NCBI RefSeq assembly: GCF_025398335.1
Contig: NZ_JAODOO010000020.1
Location: forward strand, 1 to 64,000
Length of the DNA: 64,000 nt
Origin: Clostridium sp. CX1
GTDB lineage: Bacteria > Bacillota > Clostridia > Clostridiales > Clostridiaceae
Reading direction: 5' to 3'
Position 1 is the first letter of the stretch; each line of letters begins with the position of its first letter. Shown piece after piece: positions 51,737 to 61,194 of this stretch. Below the pieces are notes generated by a model. The model saw only the letters and a program-made list of their open reading frames with translations, searched no databases and was not told the origin of the DNA. Both the position numbers and the translations under genes were made by a program.

Positions 51737-52855
51737 TTAAATATTGTCATTATTTACGTCTGTAATATTTATAGCAAGATTACCATCTACTACAACCACT
51801 TCTCCATAGGCAATTACCTTTCCATTGACCTGTAGTTCTACTGGTTGATTTTCCATCTGATTTAACTGAAGCAGCGTTCCATTTTTAAAATTTAAAATTT
51901 CTTTTATGCTTCTCTGAGCGTCTCCTAATACTACCTGTATATTTAAAGGAACATCTAGTATTGAGTTGGTATTCCTAGAGACATTATCAAAATCACTAAA
52001 TTGTTTATACTGAACTTTTTCTATACTATGCTCCAAAGAAGTTCCCTGTTCAGCATAACCTGCTATGCTATTTTCTTCCTGCTTCTCCATAACAATTGCC
52101 TGTTCTTTTATTTTTTCTACAGCATCTTGCTTACTTTCGATTACAATATCGTTAGATGGGCTCTCACAAGGAGCTTCAGTTCCCATCATTATAGACGCTA
52201 TTTGCTTCACTGTTTCTCCTGATAACACCTGCATAATAACACTATCTAACAGATTTTCTATATGTAATCTAAAGGCTACTTGAACAACTTCCTCCTCTTC
52301 TTCAATATTTTCCGACATATTAGAAGTCATAGAATCCCAAATCTTTGATTTTGGAGGAGATATGTCTACTTTCCTTGAGAACATAGTTGCCATAGCTGTA
52401 GCCGCTGAACCCATCATTTGATTCATTGCCTCGGAAACTGCACTTTCTTCTATTTCAGATAATTCGTCTGAAGTAACTTGTCCCTCTCCGCCCATCATTA
52501 TATTGGCTACTATAGCTGCATCTCTAACTCTCATTATCAAAATATTTTTTCCTGCAATTCCGGCAACATACTTTATCTCTAAAGCAATATTAGGTAGTTC
52601 AAAACTCTCTCTCATTTCCTTTAAGGTTGTAGTAGATATAGTTGGAGTAGTTATATTAACCCTTTTTCCTATCATATCTGATAAAGCTGTGGAAGCAGAT
52701 CCCATGGATATATTACCTACTTCCCCTAATATATCTTTTTCAATATCTGTTAAAATAATATTAGACCTGTTACTGCTTTCTCCATTCAACTGCTCATCAC
52801 TAATATTTCCTTCTAATAAAGCATTTATTTCTTCTTGTGATAATCCATTACTCAT
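51737..52855 (-). CDS. fliY: Flagellar motor switch phosphatase FliY
   Basis: A 372-residue switch protein of Gram-positive flagella. The N-terminus carries a CheY-P binding peptide (LSQEEINALLEG). A CheC-like phosphatase region follows with two D/SxxxExxNxxxG sites (DILGEVGNISMGSAS and ESAVSEAMNQMMGSA). A C-terminal SpoA/FliN domain comes last (about residues 295-368, LDVPLNIQVVLGDAQRSIKEIL). It dephosphorylates CheY-P and helps reverse rotation. fliM lies two bases upstream. Confidence 0.94.
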   Translation of the reverse strand: MSNGLSQEEINALLEGNISDEQLNGESSNRSNIILTDIEKDILGEVGNISMGSASTALSDMIGKRVNITTPTISTTTLKEMRESFELPNIALEIKYVAGIAGKNILIMRVRDAAIVANIMMGGEGQVTSDELSEIEESAVSEAMNQMMGSAATAMATMFSRKVDISPPKSKIWDSMTSNMSENIEEEEEVVQVAFRLHIENLLDSVIMQVLSGETVKQIASIMMGTEAPCESPSNDIVIESKQDAVEKIKEQAIVMEKQEENSIAGYAEQGTSLEHSIEKVQYKQFSDFDNVSRNTNSILDVPLNIQVVLGDAQRSIKEILNFKNGTLLQLNQMENQPVELQVNGKVIAYGEVVVVDGNLAINITDVNNDNI

Positions 52856-52857
52856 AA

Positions 52858-53802
52858 TTACACATCCTTACCTAAACAATCTATTATTTTAACCCCTTTG
52901 CGATGGTTTAATAAACCTACCTCTCCGTTGAAACAATGTTTTTCTTCCACTAATATACTTACCTTATTACTATACTTTTTATTAGTGACTAAAATTTTTC
53001 CCTTTTTTAAATTCATAACCTGATCCAAGGATAGCTGAAGTGTATCTAATATAACTTTTATATTTAGATTTGTGCTATCTAAATTATTACTTAACTGTCC
53101 ATTTGAACTCCTATGTGTTACTTTTAATTTTCCTGAATGTTTTTCTATAGTTGAATATGGTATGCATATATTAAAGAAAGCATTTATCTTGCCAACATTT
53201 ATTGAAAATGATAATAAAACAACATGTTCATCCTTTTCAAACAGGTTTATTTCAGCTGGATCTGTTTCCACATATTCAAGTTCTTCTCTAATAGTTAACA
53301 CATCACTCCAAGCTTCTCTAAGTGCTGCTATAAAATCACTGGTTATTTCCATAAAAGTATTCTTGTCTTCTTCAGAAAATCTTAAAATATTTAATTCACA
53401 GGTTTTGCCTTTACCTAAAAGAAGATCTTCTATCTGAAAAATCAAAGTAGGACTTGTTTCAAATAGTAAGTGTCCTTCTAATGGATTCAATTTAAATACT
53501 GTCACAACTGTTGGACAAGGAATAGACCTTATAAATTCTTCATATCTTATTTCCTCTATAGACTCTAACGCAATCTCTGCCTTTGCGGTACTTACAATAG
53601 ATGAAGATAATATTTCACTGTATTTTGTATGAATATATTTTAAAACCTCCATATCCTTATCAGAGAACCTTAGGCTATCCTCTAATACCGTAGAGGGAGT
53701 ATTACTTTCATCAGCAGTTACTGTTTCTTCCCCAATCATTTCGCCAGCTGCCATAGCTGCCAGTAACGCATCTATTTCACTTTGAGATAAAACATCTGAC
53801 AT
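52858..53802 (-). CDS. fliM: Flagellar motor switch protein FliM
   Basis: A 314-residue C-ring protein with the N-terminal CheY-binding helix (MSDVLSQSEIDALLAAM), the FliM middle domain (about residues 45-225) and a C-terminal SpoA domain (about 240-310, NLNIKVILDTLQLSLDQVMNLKKGKIL). It couples CheY-P to the rotor. It forms a two-gene unit with fliY, with no other flagellar gene in the window. Confidence 0.94.
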   Translation of the reverse strand: MSDVLSQSEIDALLAAMAAGEMIGEETVTADESNTPSTVLEDSLRFSDKDMEVLKYIHTKYSEILSSSIVSTAKAEIALESIEEIRYEEFIRSIPCPTVVTVFKLNPLEGHLLFETSPTLIFQIEDLLLGKGKTCELNILRFSEEDKNTFMEITSDFIAALREAWSDVLTIREELEYVETDPAEINLFEKDEHVVLLSFSINVGKINAFFNICIPYSTIEKHSGKLKVTHRSSNGQLSNNLDSTNLNIKVILDTLQLSLDQVMNLKKGKILVTNKKYSNKVSILVEEKHCFNGEVGLLNHRKGVKIIDCLGKDV

Positions 53803-53964
53803 ATTAAGCCCTCATTTCACCGATTAATTAGATTAATTAAATATCTACCTTTGACTAGGTTTTCTTAACTAACCTTATTATAGCAAACTATTGAGATTAT
53901 GAGAAATATTTATTTTCATCCTAATTCAGCTAATATTAGAGATAGCAGCTGGCCACGCTAAGCA

Positions 53965-53999
53965 TAAGAGAGGGTTTGCTATTAGCGAACCCTCTCTTA
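53965..53999. terminator. 16-bp hairpin at the end of capA
   Basis: TAAGAGAGGGTTTGCT (53965-53980) pairs with AGCGAACCCTCTCTTA (53984-53999), one G-T pair, 3-base loop. It overlaps the capA stop. U-runs are weak. Confidence 0.6.
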
Positions 54000-55148
54000 G
54001 TGTTGTAAAAATACAAAATCATTCTTTAATTCAAAATCTAAATTCATAGAAATTTTATTTAGCTTAGCCAGAACTTCCTGTTCCCTGTTTCCTTTTAGTG
54101 GTGTAGGACAGTAATCATTTACATAACTCACAGATGAAATACTGCACGGAATGACTTTGATTCCGTAAGATACAAGGTTATTGTCCTTAAATACAAATTT
54201 TGTCTGAAGGATAAAGGTGTCCTTATCTCTTGGGTTCATATTACCACCAAAGGCAAAGTTTCCAAGACTATATGCAATAATTTTATTTTTATACTTTTCA
54301 ATTCCCTGAATTACATGAGGATGATGACCTACAATTAGGTCTGCTCCTTGATCTATAGCATAGTGAGCAATTTGTTTCTGTCCCTCACTTGGATAATAGG
54401 AGTTTTCCTGTCCCCAATGAAAATTAATTACAACAGTATAACCTTTACTTTTTAGTTCTTCTATATCGCCCTTAACCTTCTTTAGGAAAGCCTTATCAGA
54501 GCTAAACCCCCTATATCCTAAAAATGCCATCTTATTTCCATTAACTTCAGTTAACCACTTATTTCCTTCACCAAAGTAATTAATTCCCTCTGCCTTTACT
54601 GAATCAATTGTATCTTTAAAACCTTTATCTAGATAATCGTATATGTGATTATTAGAAAGGTTTACTGCTTCTATATTTCCTAATGGAAGGCTTTTTGCGT
54701 ATTCTGGAGGAGCTTTAAAATTAAATTGCTTCTCAGCTTTTACTATTGCATTTGTAAAGGTGGTTTCTAAGTTAACAGTAGTAATATTATCCTCTTTAAA
54801 AATTTCTGCCACATTCTTAAAAAAATAAGAATAATCATTCCCCTTTTGATTTAAAACTGCTGGTAGGCTATTAGCATATCCAAAATTTGTATCATGTCCT
54901 ATAGTGCAATCTCCAGCGCTACTTAAAAGCACCTCTGTTTGAACTGGTTCTTTTTTATCAATAGTATTTTTTTCATTATTACTATCTTTTTCACTACTAT
55001 TATTGCTAGAAACCTTTTCATCAGCTAGTTTCTTATAGACAGTTTTATGTAAACTATAATAAGAACCTCCAACAAATACAAGGAACATGAGGACAGTTAT
55101 AACTATTTTTTTCACCTTTACTTCTCTATTCTCTTTCTTCCTTACCAA
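53997..55148 (-). CDS. CapA-family protein (poly-gamma-glutamate synthesis-like phosphoesterase)
   Basis: A 383-residue protein anchored by one N-terminal helix (about residues 13-31) followed by a Ser/Asn/Lys-rich linker and the PGA_cap metallophosphatase-like fold (about 75-330). Motifs include SAGDCTIGHD, VNLETTFT, ANNHIYDYLDKGF (visible as LSNNHIYDYLDKGF), FHWGQENSYYPSEGQ and GADLIVGHHPHVIQG. CapA proteins act in poly-gamma-glutamate capsule formation, but single genes like this one, without capB/capC, are often of unknown role. Confidence 0.87.
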   Translation of the reverse strand: MVRKKENREVKVKKIVITVLMFLVFVGGSYYSLHKTVYKKLADEKVSSNNSSEKDSNNEKNTIDKKEPVQTEVLLSSAGDCTIGHDTNFGYANSLPAVLNQKGNDYSYFFKNVAEIFKEDNITTVNLETTFTNAIVKAEKQFNFKAPPEYAKSLPLGNIEAVNLSNNHIYDYLDKGFKDTIDSVKAEGINYFGEGNKWLTEVNGNKMAFLGYRGFSSDKAFLKKVKGDIEELKSKGYTVVINFHWGQENSYYPSEGQKQIAHYAIDQGADLIVGHHPHVIQGIEKYKNKIIAYSLGNFAFGGNMNPRDKDTFILQTKFVFKDNNLVSYGIKVIPCSISSVSYVNDYCPTPLKGNREQEVLAKLNKISMNLDFELKNDFVFLQH

Positions 55149-55266
55149 AAATATCCCTCCATTTTCACTATGATTAATTTACCCTATCAAAACACACTTA
55201 ACTGGGAACCATAATCTCCCCAGCAAATTATAGTTCCCACTAACCAACTGGAAATATATCTAATTT

Positions 55267-57270
55267 CTACATTTTTTCTAATATTCCTTTTCTATAACTT
55301 TCCACTTTTTCTGTAATTTTATAATTACTTTCTTCCAATATATTAATGAAACCTTTTATATTCCCTAAAGTTTCACTATTATTACTTTCTTTTATTGCAT
55401 TTGTGTAGCTGATTTTAGCTTCAGGCACTAACTCTTTTGTATCATATTGAAAAATTGGAGTATTATTTGCACCGTATAAGATAAAGACTATATATTGCTT
55501 ATACAGCTGCCTTACATCATTTATTTTTACTGAATTCCCGTACTTACTAATGAACTCTTCCTGTTTCAGTGCTCTTTTCAACAACTCATCCCAGCTAATC
55601 ATAAGAGCTGCATCTTTTATAGGAGTCTTATTTGATTCAACAGCCATTATTTGTATATAATTCTTAATATCTTCTGTTACATATGGGCTATATTGTTTAT
55701 AAGACTCATAGTCCAACACAGGAAAGTACATTCCCTCTGCAGTTTCAATTTTATATCCACCGTTTCTTGTTTCTACTAACAGATCTTTTAGTTCTTTGTC
55801 CTCAATGTAGTCTATTTTGTTTATGTTAAAATTAATGTTATATATTTTGTTAATCTTACTTTGCATATCATCATTATAGAATCTTTCCTCTAGCTTAGGC
55901 AAATTCTTTTTCTGCATTTCTTCCAGTTTAAAAATCATTGTTGATGCATATTCCTTTGAAACCTTTGCAACATTGTCATTTAAAACTTTGATGAATTGAT
56001 TTGTACTAGTATCTTTCTTTATTAAATCGTCAAGGTTATCAAGTATAGCCCTTTGTTTCTCTGAGGTTAAAACCTCTGATTCCTCCTTTGATATTCCTTT
56101 TTCCTTATTTTCTTTTGAACTATTTAATCCTAGGTATCCTTTAAAGGACTCATTGGCATTTGTTAACCCTACTCCAGCTAAAATTAGAGTTATTAGTATT
56201 GTGATTACTGTCCTCTTTATTGATTTTTTACTAAACTTTGAAATCATGATAATCCTCCTTTTTAACTCAGACTTATTTATCATTCCTGTTACTCCTGGAG
56301 TTAGGCGGTTATTAAAAAACATCTTTGTCAAGTTTATTATTGTCTGACCGTAGCTTATACGTTCTGTGAAGCTTATACTATTTAGAACCGTTTCATCACA
56401 GGCAATTTCGCAGTCTAATTTCATTCTGTTTAGTGCATACCATATTACAGGGTTAAACCAGTGTATTGCTTGTACTAATATAATTGTCCAATTTATCAAT
56501 ATATCCTTTCTCTTTACATGAGCAAGTTCATGTAGAAATATATATCTTATTTCTTTCATTGAAAATTCATCAATAATTCCTGAGAATATGAAAATTTTAG
56601 GTTTTAAGAGTCCTAAGAGATAAGGTGCTTTGTTCTCATTATTAATAATAATAGAAATATCTCCTTTTACTTTCATTTCCTTTTTACATTGCTGCAAAAG
56701 CTGGGTTATGTTATCCCTTTCCCATTTAGATCCTTTTTCACCTATCCTTTGAAGCCTCATATTCACAGTTATCACATATATAATTATAGTTAAAATACCT
56801 ATAAACCATATTCCAGCCAAATAACTGCTAATAGCACTCCTATTATTACTTACAATACTAATATCCATAGTATTATTTTTGTAAATTTCCTTGTTTATTG
56901 AGTTTCCTATAGTAACCTTATCCTTCAAATTACTATTTATCTCTTTCGTAGAATCATTATTTATTGCTTTATTTTGTAAATTCTCGTTACTGTGGTCTTG
57001 CTCCTTAATACTGTTATCTTTATTTAATATATTATTTTGAAGTAATTGAATGCTTCTTTGAGCACTGCTGAATAAATTAAATATACTAAAGTTGCTTTGC
57101 AGGTTATAGGGTATTATAAGCCTTAGGATAAGAAGAAACCAAATATAATAGTGCCATTTGGCACTTAATCTATTGTTAAATAGTTGTTTAATCATTACTA
57201 TTAACAAAGCAACTATACTTCCCATAAAAGATAAAGAAATTACTGTTTTAAACAATATTAATAAATTCAT
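55267..57270 (-). CDS. BlaR1/MecR1-family M56 metallopeptidase without PBP sensor
   Basis: A 667-residue membrane protein with N-terminal helices, a cytoplasmic M56 zinc protease region (HELAHVKRKD, residues near 250; third ligand in CDEIACDETVLNS-like CEIACDETVL), and a further helix near residue 360 (TVITILITLILAGVGLTNA). The following extracellular part of about 290 residues lacks a penicillin-binding domain (no SxxK active site seen), so beta-lactam sensing is not supported. On signal it would inactivate the BlaI-like repressor encoded 11 bases upstream. Confidence 0.85.
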   Translation of the reverse strand: MNLLILFKTVISLSFMGSIVALLIVMIKQLFNNRLSAKWHYYIWFLLILRLIIPYNLQSNFSIFNLFSSAQRSIQLLQNNILNKDNSIKEQDHSNENLQNKAINNDSTKEINSNLKDKVTIGNSINKEIYKNNTMDISIVSNNRSAISSYLAGIWFIGILTIIIYVITVNMRLQRIGEKGSKWERDNITQLLQQCKKEMKVKGDISIIINNENKAPYLLGLLKPKIFIFSGIIDEFSMKEIRYIFLHELAHVKRKDILINWTIILVQAIHWFNPVIWYALNRMKLDCEIACDETVLNSISFTERISYGQTIINLTKMFFNNRLTPGVTGMINKSELKRRIIMISKFSKKSIKRTVITILITLILAGVGLTNANESFKGYLGLNSSKENKEKGISKEESEVLTSEKQRAILDNLDDLIKKDTSTNQFIKVLNDNVAKVSKEYASTMIFKLEEMQKKNLPKLEERFYNDDMQSKINKIYNINFNINKIDYIEDKELKDLLVETRNGGYKIETAEGMYFPVLDYESYKQYSPYVTEDIKNYIQIMAVESNKTPIKDAALMISWDELLKRALKQEEFISKYGNSVKINDVRQLYKQYIVFILYGANNTPIFQYDTKELVPEAKISYTNAIKESNNSETLGNIKGFINILEESNYKITEKVESYRKGILEKM

Positions 57271-57281
57271 ATCTCACCTAC

Positions 57282-57656
57282 TTATTTCTTACTTTTATTC
57301 AATATACTCTGCAACTCTTCAATTTCTTCTTCTGTTAGTTTCTCTTCTTTTATAAAATTTGAAATCAGAAGATTAATAGAACCGTCATAAACTTTTTGTA
57401 AAAAAGATTTTGTTTCTTCTCTTTTACATTCTTCTTCAGAAACAAGTGGATAGTATAAATAATGTGATGAATTCTTTTCTACTCCAAGTGCCTCTTTTTT
57501 AACTAATCTACTTATGAGTGTATGTATGGTCTTTGAACTCCATAGGCTGTCTTGTTTTAAGCCATCAATAATTTCACTTGAAGTAATAGGTGTCTTTTTC
57601 CACACTACTTTCATAACCTGCCACTCTGCATCTGATATCTTAGGTAACTCCTTCAA
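57282..57656 (-). CDS. blaI: BlaI/MecI-family repressor
   Basis: A 124-residue winged-helix repressor with the family N-terminus (PKISDAEWQVMKVVWKK), a recognition helix in SSKTIHTLISRLVKKEAL and a C-terminal dimerisation helix. Two TACANNTGTA-like operators lie directly upstream at 57674-57683 and 57700-57709, fitting autoregulation. It forms an operon with the M56 peptidase gene. The symbol denotes the family; no beta-lactamase gene is nearby. Confidence 0.88.
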   Translation of the reverse strand: MKELPKISDAEWQVMKVVWKKTPITSSEIIDGLKQDSLWSSKTIHTLISRLVKKEALGVEKNSSHYLYYPLVSEEECKREETKSFLQKVYDGSINLLISNFIKEEKLTEEEIEELQSILNKSKK

Positions 57657-57673
57657 TTAATAACACCCCTTCT

Positions 57674-57709
57674 TACAAATGTAGTCTATATAATTAGATT
57701 ACATTTGTA
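57674..57709. promoter_or_regulatory. Paired BlaI-type operators
   Basis: TACAAATGTA (57674-57683) and TACATTTGTA (57700-57709) are two dyads of the TACA-N2-TGTA type bound by BlaI/MecI repressors, with centres 26 bp apart. They lie 18-53 bases before the repressor gene, and could also affect the divergent gene at 57863. Confidence 0.75.
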
Positions 57710-57862
57710 GTACCATTTTGTCAATAACAATTTATTTAATAGATCCTAATTTCCTTATATAAATTGCTTTTAAGAAAATCTTAAGAAATCTAGTAACATT
57801 ATTTTAAGATTTTATAGCTAGAATAAAAATATAAATTAAAAACGAATTAGGGGGATTTTACA

Positions 57863-58381
57863 TTGAAACATTCTAAAAAAATTGCAATATTCTTTTCTTT
57901 TATTCCTGGAGCTGGTCACATGTATCTTGGACTTACTAAACATGGTATACAGCTTATGATGTTATTTTTCTTAACTTTTGGTATAAGTGTCTCTACTGAA
58001 ATAGAACTTATTGCAGCATTTCTGCCTATCATATGGTTCTATAGCGTTTTTGATGTAAGATCAAAAGCTTCCGGTGAAGAGCCGCTAATTGACTCCGATT
58101 TAAAAATCTTTTCAAGTATTGGCTACGAAAATAATTTTACTAAAACAAATACGGCCTACAAATACCTAGGATATGGATTCATCTTCTTAGGAATAGCTGC
58201 ACTAGTTAACAATATAATTTTCCCTATTGTTGGACAATATGTAGATTATCAATTTATAAGATTTACAAGATCAGCCTTTACTTCACTATTCTTTATAGTT
58301 ATAGGATTTGTTCTTCTAAGGAGTAAAAATAGGGCTATTTTAGAGAAAGGTGATGAGAACTCATGGGGGGAAGACGAGTAG
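57863..58381 (+). CDS. Multi-spanning membrane protein, TM2-like N-terminus
   Basis: A 172-residue protein with four to five predicted helices. Its N-terminal FIPGAGHMYLGLTKHGIQLMMLFF resembles the TM2-type helical hairpin found in many small membrane proteins. The C-terminal tail is acidic (EKGDENSWGEDE). AGGGGG precedes a TTG start (TTGAAACAT, 57863). It overlaps the next gene by 19 bases and is divergent from blaI. Function unknown. Confidence 0.7.
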   Translation: MKHSKKIAIFFSFIPGAGHMYLGLTKHGIQLMMLFFLTFGISVSTEIELIAAFLPIIWFYSVFDVRSKASGEEPLIDSDLKIFSSIGYENNFTKTNTAYKYLGYGFIFLGIAALVNNIIFPIVGQYVDYQFIRFTRSAFTSLFFIVIGFVLLRSKNRAILEKGDENSWGEDE

Positions 58382-58704
58382 GAACTTTATCTTTAGGGAT
58401 ACTTTTAATAGTAACTGGATTGGTCTACCTCCTAGGTAATTTATATAACCTAGAAGTTAGCCTTCAAATTCTAAAGTGGTGGCCAATTACCTTAATAATG
58501 ATAGGTTCAGAAATCTTAATCTACAACCAAGCTGCATTAAAAGAAAATAGTAAAGTAGTTTTTGACGGAAAAAGCCTTTTTCTTATCCTTTTAATTTTAC
58601 TTTTTTCTTTTAGTGCTTGCATTTTTGACAAAATAGGAGGGAACCTTTTATACCATATTTATCCTATGAGCAGTTCTTTAATAATGCAAAGCAGCTCTTT
58701 TTAG
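58363..58704 (+). CDS. DUF5668/LiaF-TM-like membrane protein
   Basis: A 113-residue membrane protein with three helices. The N-terminal part (RRVGTLSLGILLIVTGLVYLLGNLYN...WWPITLIMIGSEIL) matches the helical pair common to DUF5668 and LiaF-type envelope proteins. It overlaps the preceding gene and is probably cotranscribed. The last codons fall within a terminator stem. It may take part in envelope stress responses, which is inference from relatives. Confidence 0.7.
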   Translation: MGGRRVGTLSLGILLIVTGLVYLLGNLYNLEVSLQILKWWPITLIMIGSEILIYNQAALKENSKVVFDGKSLFLILLILLFSFSACIFDKIGGNLLYHIYPMSSSLIMQSSSF

Positions 58705-58722
58705 TAGCTGCTTTGCATTATT
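58680..58722 (+). terminator. 17-bp terminator of the two-gene membrane operon
   Basis: Positions 58680-58696 pair perfectly with 58706-58722 across a 9-base loop, followed by TGCTTTGTTG. It includes the end of the DUF5668-like gene. Confidence 0.7.
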
Positions 58723-58871
58723 GCTTTGTTGTCTTTTATAAATTTTCATGCTATTTTAAAGGTCACTGTAAATCGCTGCCTTATCCTTAAAAGAAAGATT
58801 CTATATTTATTGCATACCTAGTTAGTCCCGTGATAAAATCTAGTTACTATATAGCTTTTGGAGGAGATAGT

Positions 58872-59960
58872 GTGAACCTAAAAGAAAAAGTTAAAAGTCT
58901 TCCTTCTTCCCCAGGGGTATATCTCATGAAAGATTCTCTTAACAGTGTAATTTATGTGGGTAAATCAAAGAACTTAAAAAATAGAGTTGGCTCTTACTTT
59001 CAAAGCTCTAACTCCCGCTCTCCAAAGACTGCCAAATTAGTTAAAAATCTTAAAGACTTTGAGTATATACTTACTGACACAGAGTTTGAAGCCTTTATGC
59101 TAGAATGTAAATTGATAAAAGAAATAAAACCTATATATAATCGACTAATGAAAAGTCCTAAAGCTTATTCCTATATAAAAATAAAAGTTAACGACAGGTA
59201 TCCTGATATCCAAATCTCTAATGAAGCTGATAAGAGGGATGGAAACCTTTATTTTGGTCCATATACAAATAAGAGTACAGTAGAACGGGGACTTCTTGCC
59301 ATAAAAGAGCACTATAAAATACTATGCAGCAATAACTGGCGAAAAGCCTCATCTTGTTTAAATTATTCTTTAGGCCTGTGCATTGGCATGTGTTTAGATA
59401 CTGCCCCTAAAAATCAGTATACTGATATTTTGGACAAGGTAATAAAGTTACTAAGTGGTACTGATAAAAGTATTATTATGGACATAGAAAGCAAGATGAT
59501 AAGTGCATCAGAAAAATTTGATTTTGAAAACGCTGCTAAGTATAGAGATTACTTAAGTGCAGTGAGCTATCTAATAAATAAGGCAAAGATTGTTAAATTT
59601 ACAGAAGGAAATAAAAACATTGCTTTATTAGAGCATTTAAGTGATGATATCCTGAAACTTTTTCTCATTAGAGGAAATAAGGTGCTTTTTACTGAAAAAT
59701 ATGAATTAGAGAATTTTGATTTAACAGAATTGAAAACTATCTTTAAAACTAACATCCTATATTATTTTAATAATGAAACCCTGAAAAATTCAGTAGATAT
59801 AGAAAAAGATGAAATCGATGAAGTTGAAATAATTTATGCCTATTTAAAAAATAAGTCTAACGGCTGCAAGTATATCGTGGTTTCAGATAAATGGCTTACC
59901 TGTCCAAATAATACTAGCTTAGATAGGATCATTGACAAGTTACTTCTAAATGCCAAATAG
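58872..59960 (+). CDS. UvrC-like GIY-YIG protein lacking the C-terminal nuclease
   Basis: This 362-residue protein matches the N-terminal half of UvrC. It has a GIY-YIG nuclease domain (about residues 10-90, SSPGVYLMKDSLNSVIYVGKSKNLKNRVGSYF), the Cys-rich central part (CLNYSLGLCIGMC), and a UVR helix pair (IESKMISASEKFDFENAAKYRD, about 205-228). The RNase H-like nuclease and HhH domains of full UvrC (about 600 residues) are absent. It may be an auxiliary incision enzyme analogous to Cho. Start: GTG five bases after GGAGGAG, not the upstream ATG at 58830. Confidence 0.82.
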   Translation: MNLKEKVKSLPSSPGVYLMKDSLNSVIYVGKSKNLKNRVGSYFQSSNSRSPKTAKLVKNLKDFEYILTDTEFEAFMLECKLIKEIKPIYNRLMKSPKAYSYIKIKVNDRYPDIQISNEADKRDGNLYFGPYTNKSTVERGLLAIKEHYKILCSNNWRKASSCLNYSLGLCIGMCLDTAPKNQYTDILDKVIKLLSGTDKSIIMDIESKMISASEKFDFENAAKYRDYLSAVSYLINKAKIVKFTEGNKNIALLEHLSDDILKLFLIRGNKVLFTEKYELENFDLTELKTIFKTNILYYFNNETLKNSVDIEKDEIDEVEIIYAYLKNKSNGCKYIVVSDKWLTCPNNTSLDRIIDKLLLNAK

Positions 59961-59980
59961 CACCACGGGAATTTTATATA

Positions 59981-60024
59981 TTACTTATCTGAGGTCAGCA
60001 CTTCTGCTGGCTTCAGATAAGTAA
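59981..60024. terminator. 20-bp bidirectional hairpin terminator
   Basis: Positions 59981-60000 pair with 60005-60024, two G-T pairs, 4-base loop CTTC. It separates the UvrC-like gene from the convergent gerC-like gene. Confidence 0.7.
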
Positions 60025-60048
60025 ACAGCTTCATTTAGCATCAAAACC

Positions 60049-61194
60049 TTACTTAATAACTCCATGATGTTTAATAGTATAATTTACCTTAACATTAAAC
60101 ACAGTTTTTTTATAGTTTTCCTTCCACTGGTCTTCCTTCCACTGTGCTCCGTATTTTGCTCTCATCATACTGCCTACACCTATGGGGTCACTACCTACTT
60201 CCTGAGTATACTTAAGCACTTTCTCACAAATACCAGTGATTTCATCACCTACAAGCTTCTCTAGTTCACTTTTGTCTTTATTATCCTTTATTCCACCCCA
60301 TCGATATTCTTGAACATTTCCTCTCATATCAAGAGAGATATCAACCTTGGGAATTCCATTGTCCATTCTTACTTTTATCTTTCTTTTAGTTCTATTTATG
60401 GAAAAGGAGCTTGCAGTCTTAGGCCTGTTACCTTCTAGAAAAGATCTTGAGGTTTCAAATGAATACACAGACCTTCTCATCTCACCCATCATAGCTAATA
60501 ATATGGCGGTATCGCGAATATCTATTTCCCCTACAAGTTTATCTCCTGAAAATAATGCGCTTCCCATTACCTTTATTCCTATATTTTCATCACTTTCAAG
60601 TTTTATTCTAGGAACAATAGGGTCTATTCCTGGTGCAAAATAGGCTATGCAAAAATTATGGACTCTTGTTTCAGGTATACTAGCCCTCTTAATATTGTTA
60701 TCTATTAATCTGTTTATATAGAAACCTGGTGCTGGCTTATCTTTCATTTCATTAGCCTTTTTTAAAAGCTCCTTGGTACTTCCATCAACTACTATAACCA
60801 TAGCTAAAGGTGAACTTTCTGTATCTCTTTCTGATACCTCGATTAAATCTGAAATGCCTATTGAAGCTAACTCTTTAGAAAAAAGAATCTGTTGAAGTTT
60901 CCCACCTACTGTAAGATTGTATGAGGTAGCTCTCGACTCTTCTCTGCTTCGCTGTGGTGAATTCACCTCTTCGGTGATAATTTCCGACTTGCTGCTGATT
61001 TCTTCTTCATATACTGGTGCTGACCTGGTTATAAGAAGACGTTTTTCCGGTGAAATATCCATTCCCATAGTAAGATCTATCTTCAGGCGCCCTATTGGCT
61101 GCTGGTCCCAACAGCCTGTAAATAAATTAGGTAAGAGTAGTATTAATAATAGTATAATAATTTTTTTAATCCTTTTCTTTTTCATATGTATCAT
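60049..61194 (-). CDS. Ger(x)C-family spore germination lipoprotein
   Basis: A 381-residue lipoprotein (signal plus lipobox LFTGCW) of the GerAC type, the C subunit of spore germinant receptors. The N-terminal domain includes DQQPIGRLKIDLTMGMDISPEKRLLIT, and the C-terminal domain ends with GVGSMMRAKYGAQWKEDQWKENYKKTVFNVKVNYTI. Its ATG overlaps the stop of the permease gene (TGATG), fixing the start at 61194 rather than at a longer upstream frame. Third gene of the operon. Confidence 0.9.
   Translation of the reverse strand: MIHMKKKRIKKIIILLLILLLPNLFTGCWDQQPIGRLKIDLTMGMDISPEKRLLITRSAPVYEEEISSKSEIITEEVNSPQRSREESRATSYNLTVGGKLQQILFSKELASIGISDLIEVSERDTESSPLAMVIVVDGSTKELLKKANEMKDKPAPGFYINRLIDNNIKRASIPETRVHNFCIAYFAPGIDPIVPRIKLESDENIGIKVMGSALFSGDKLVGEIDIRDTAILLAMMGEMRRSVYSFETSRSFLEGNRPKTASSFSINRTKRKIKVRMDNGIPKVDISLDMRGNVQEYRWGGIKDNKDKSELEKLVGDEITGICEKVLKYTQEVGSDPIGVGSMMRAKYGAQWKEDQWKENYKKTVFNVKVNYTIKHHGVIK

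Noticed and set aside
55267-57656. A beta-lactam resistance locus
   Set aside because: There is no beta-lactamase or penicillin-binding sensor domain; only the repressor and M56 protease families are shared.
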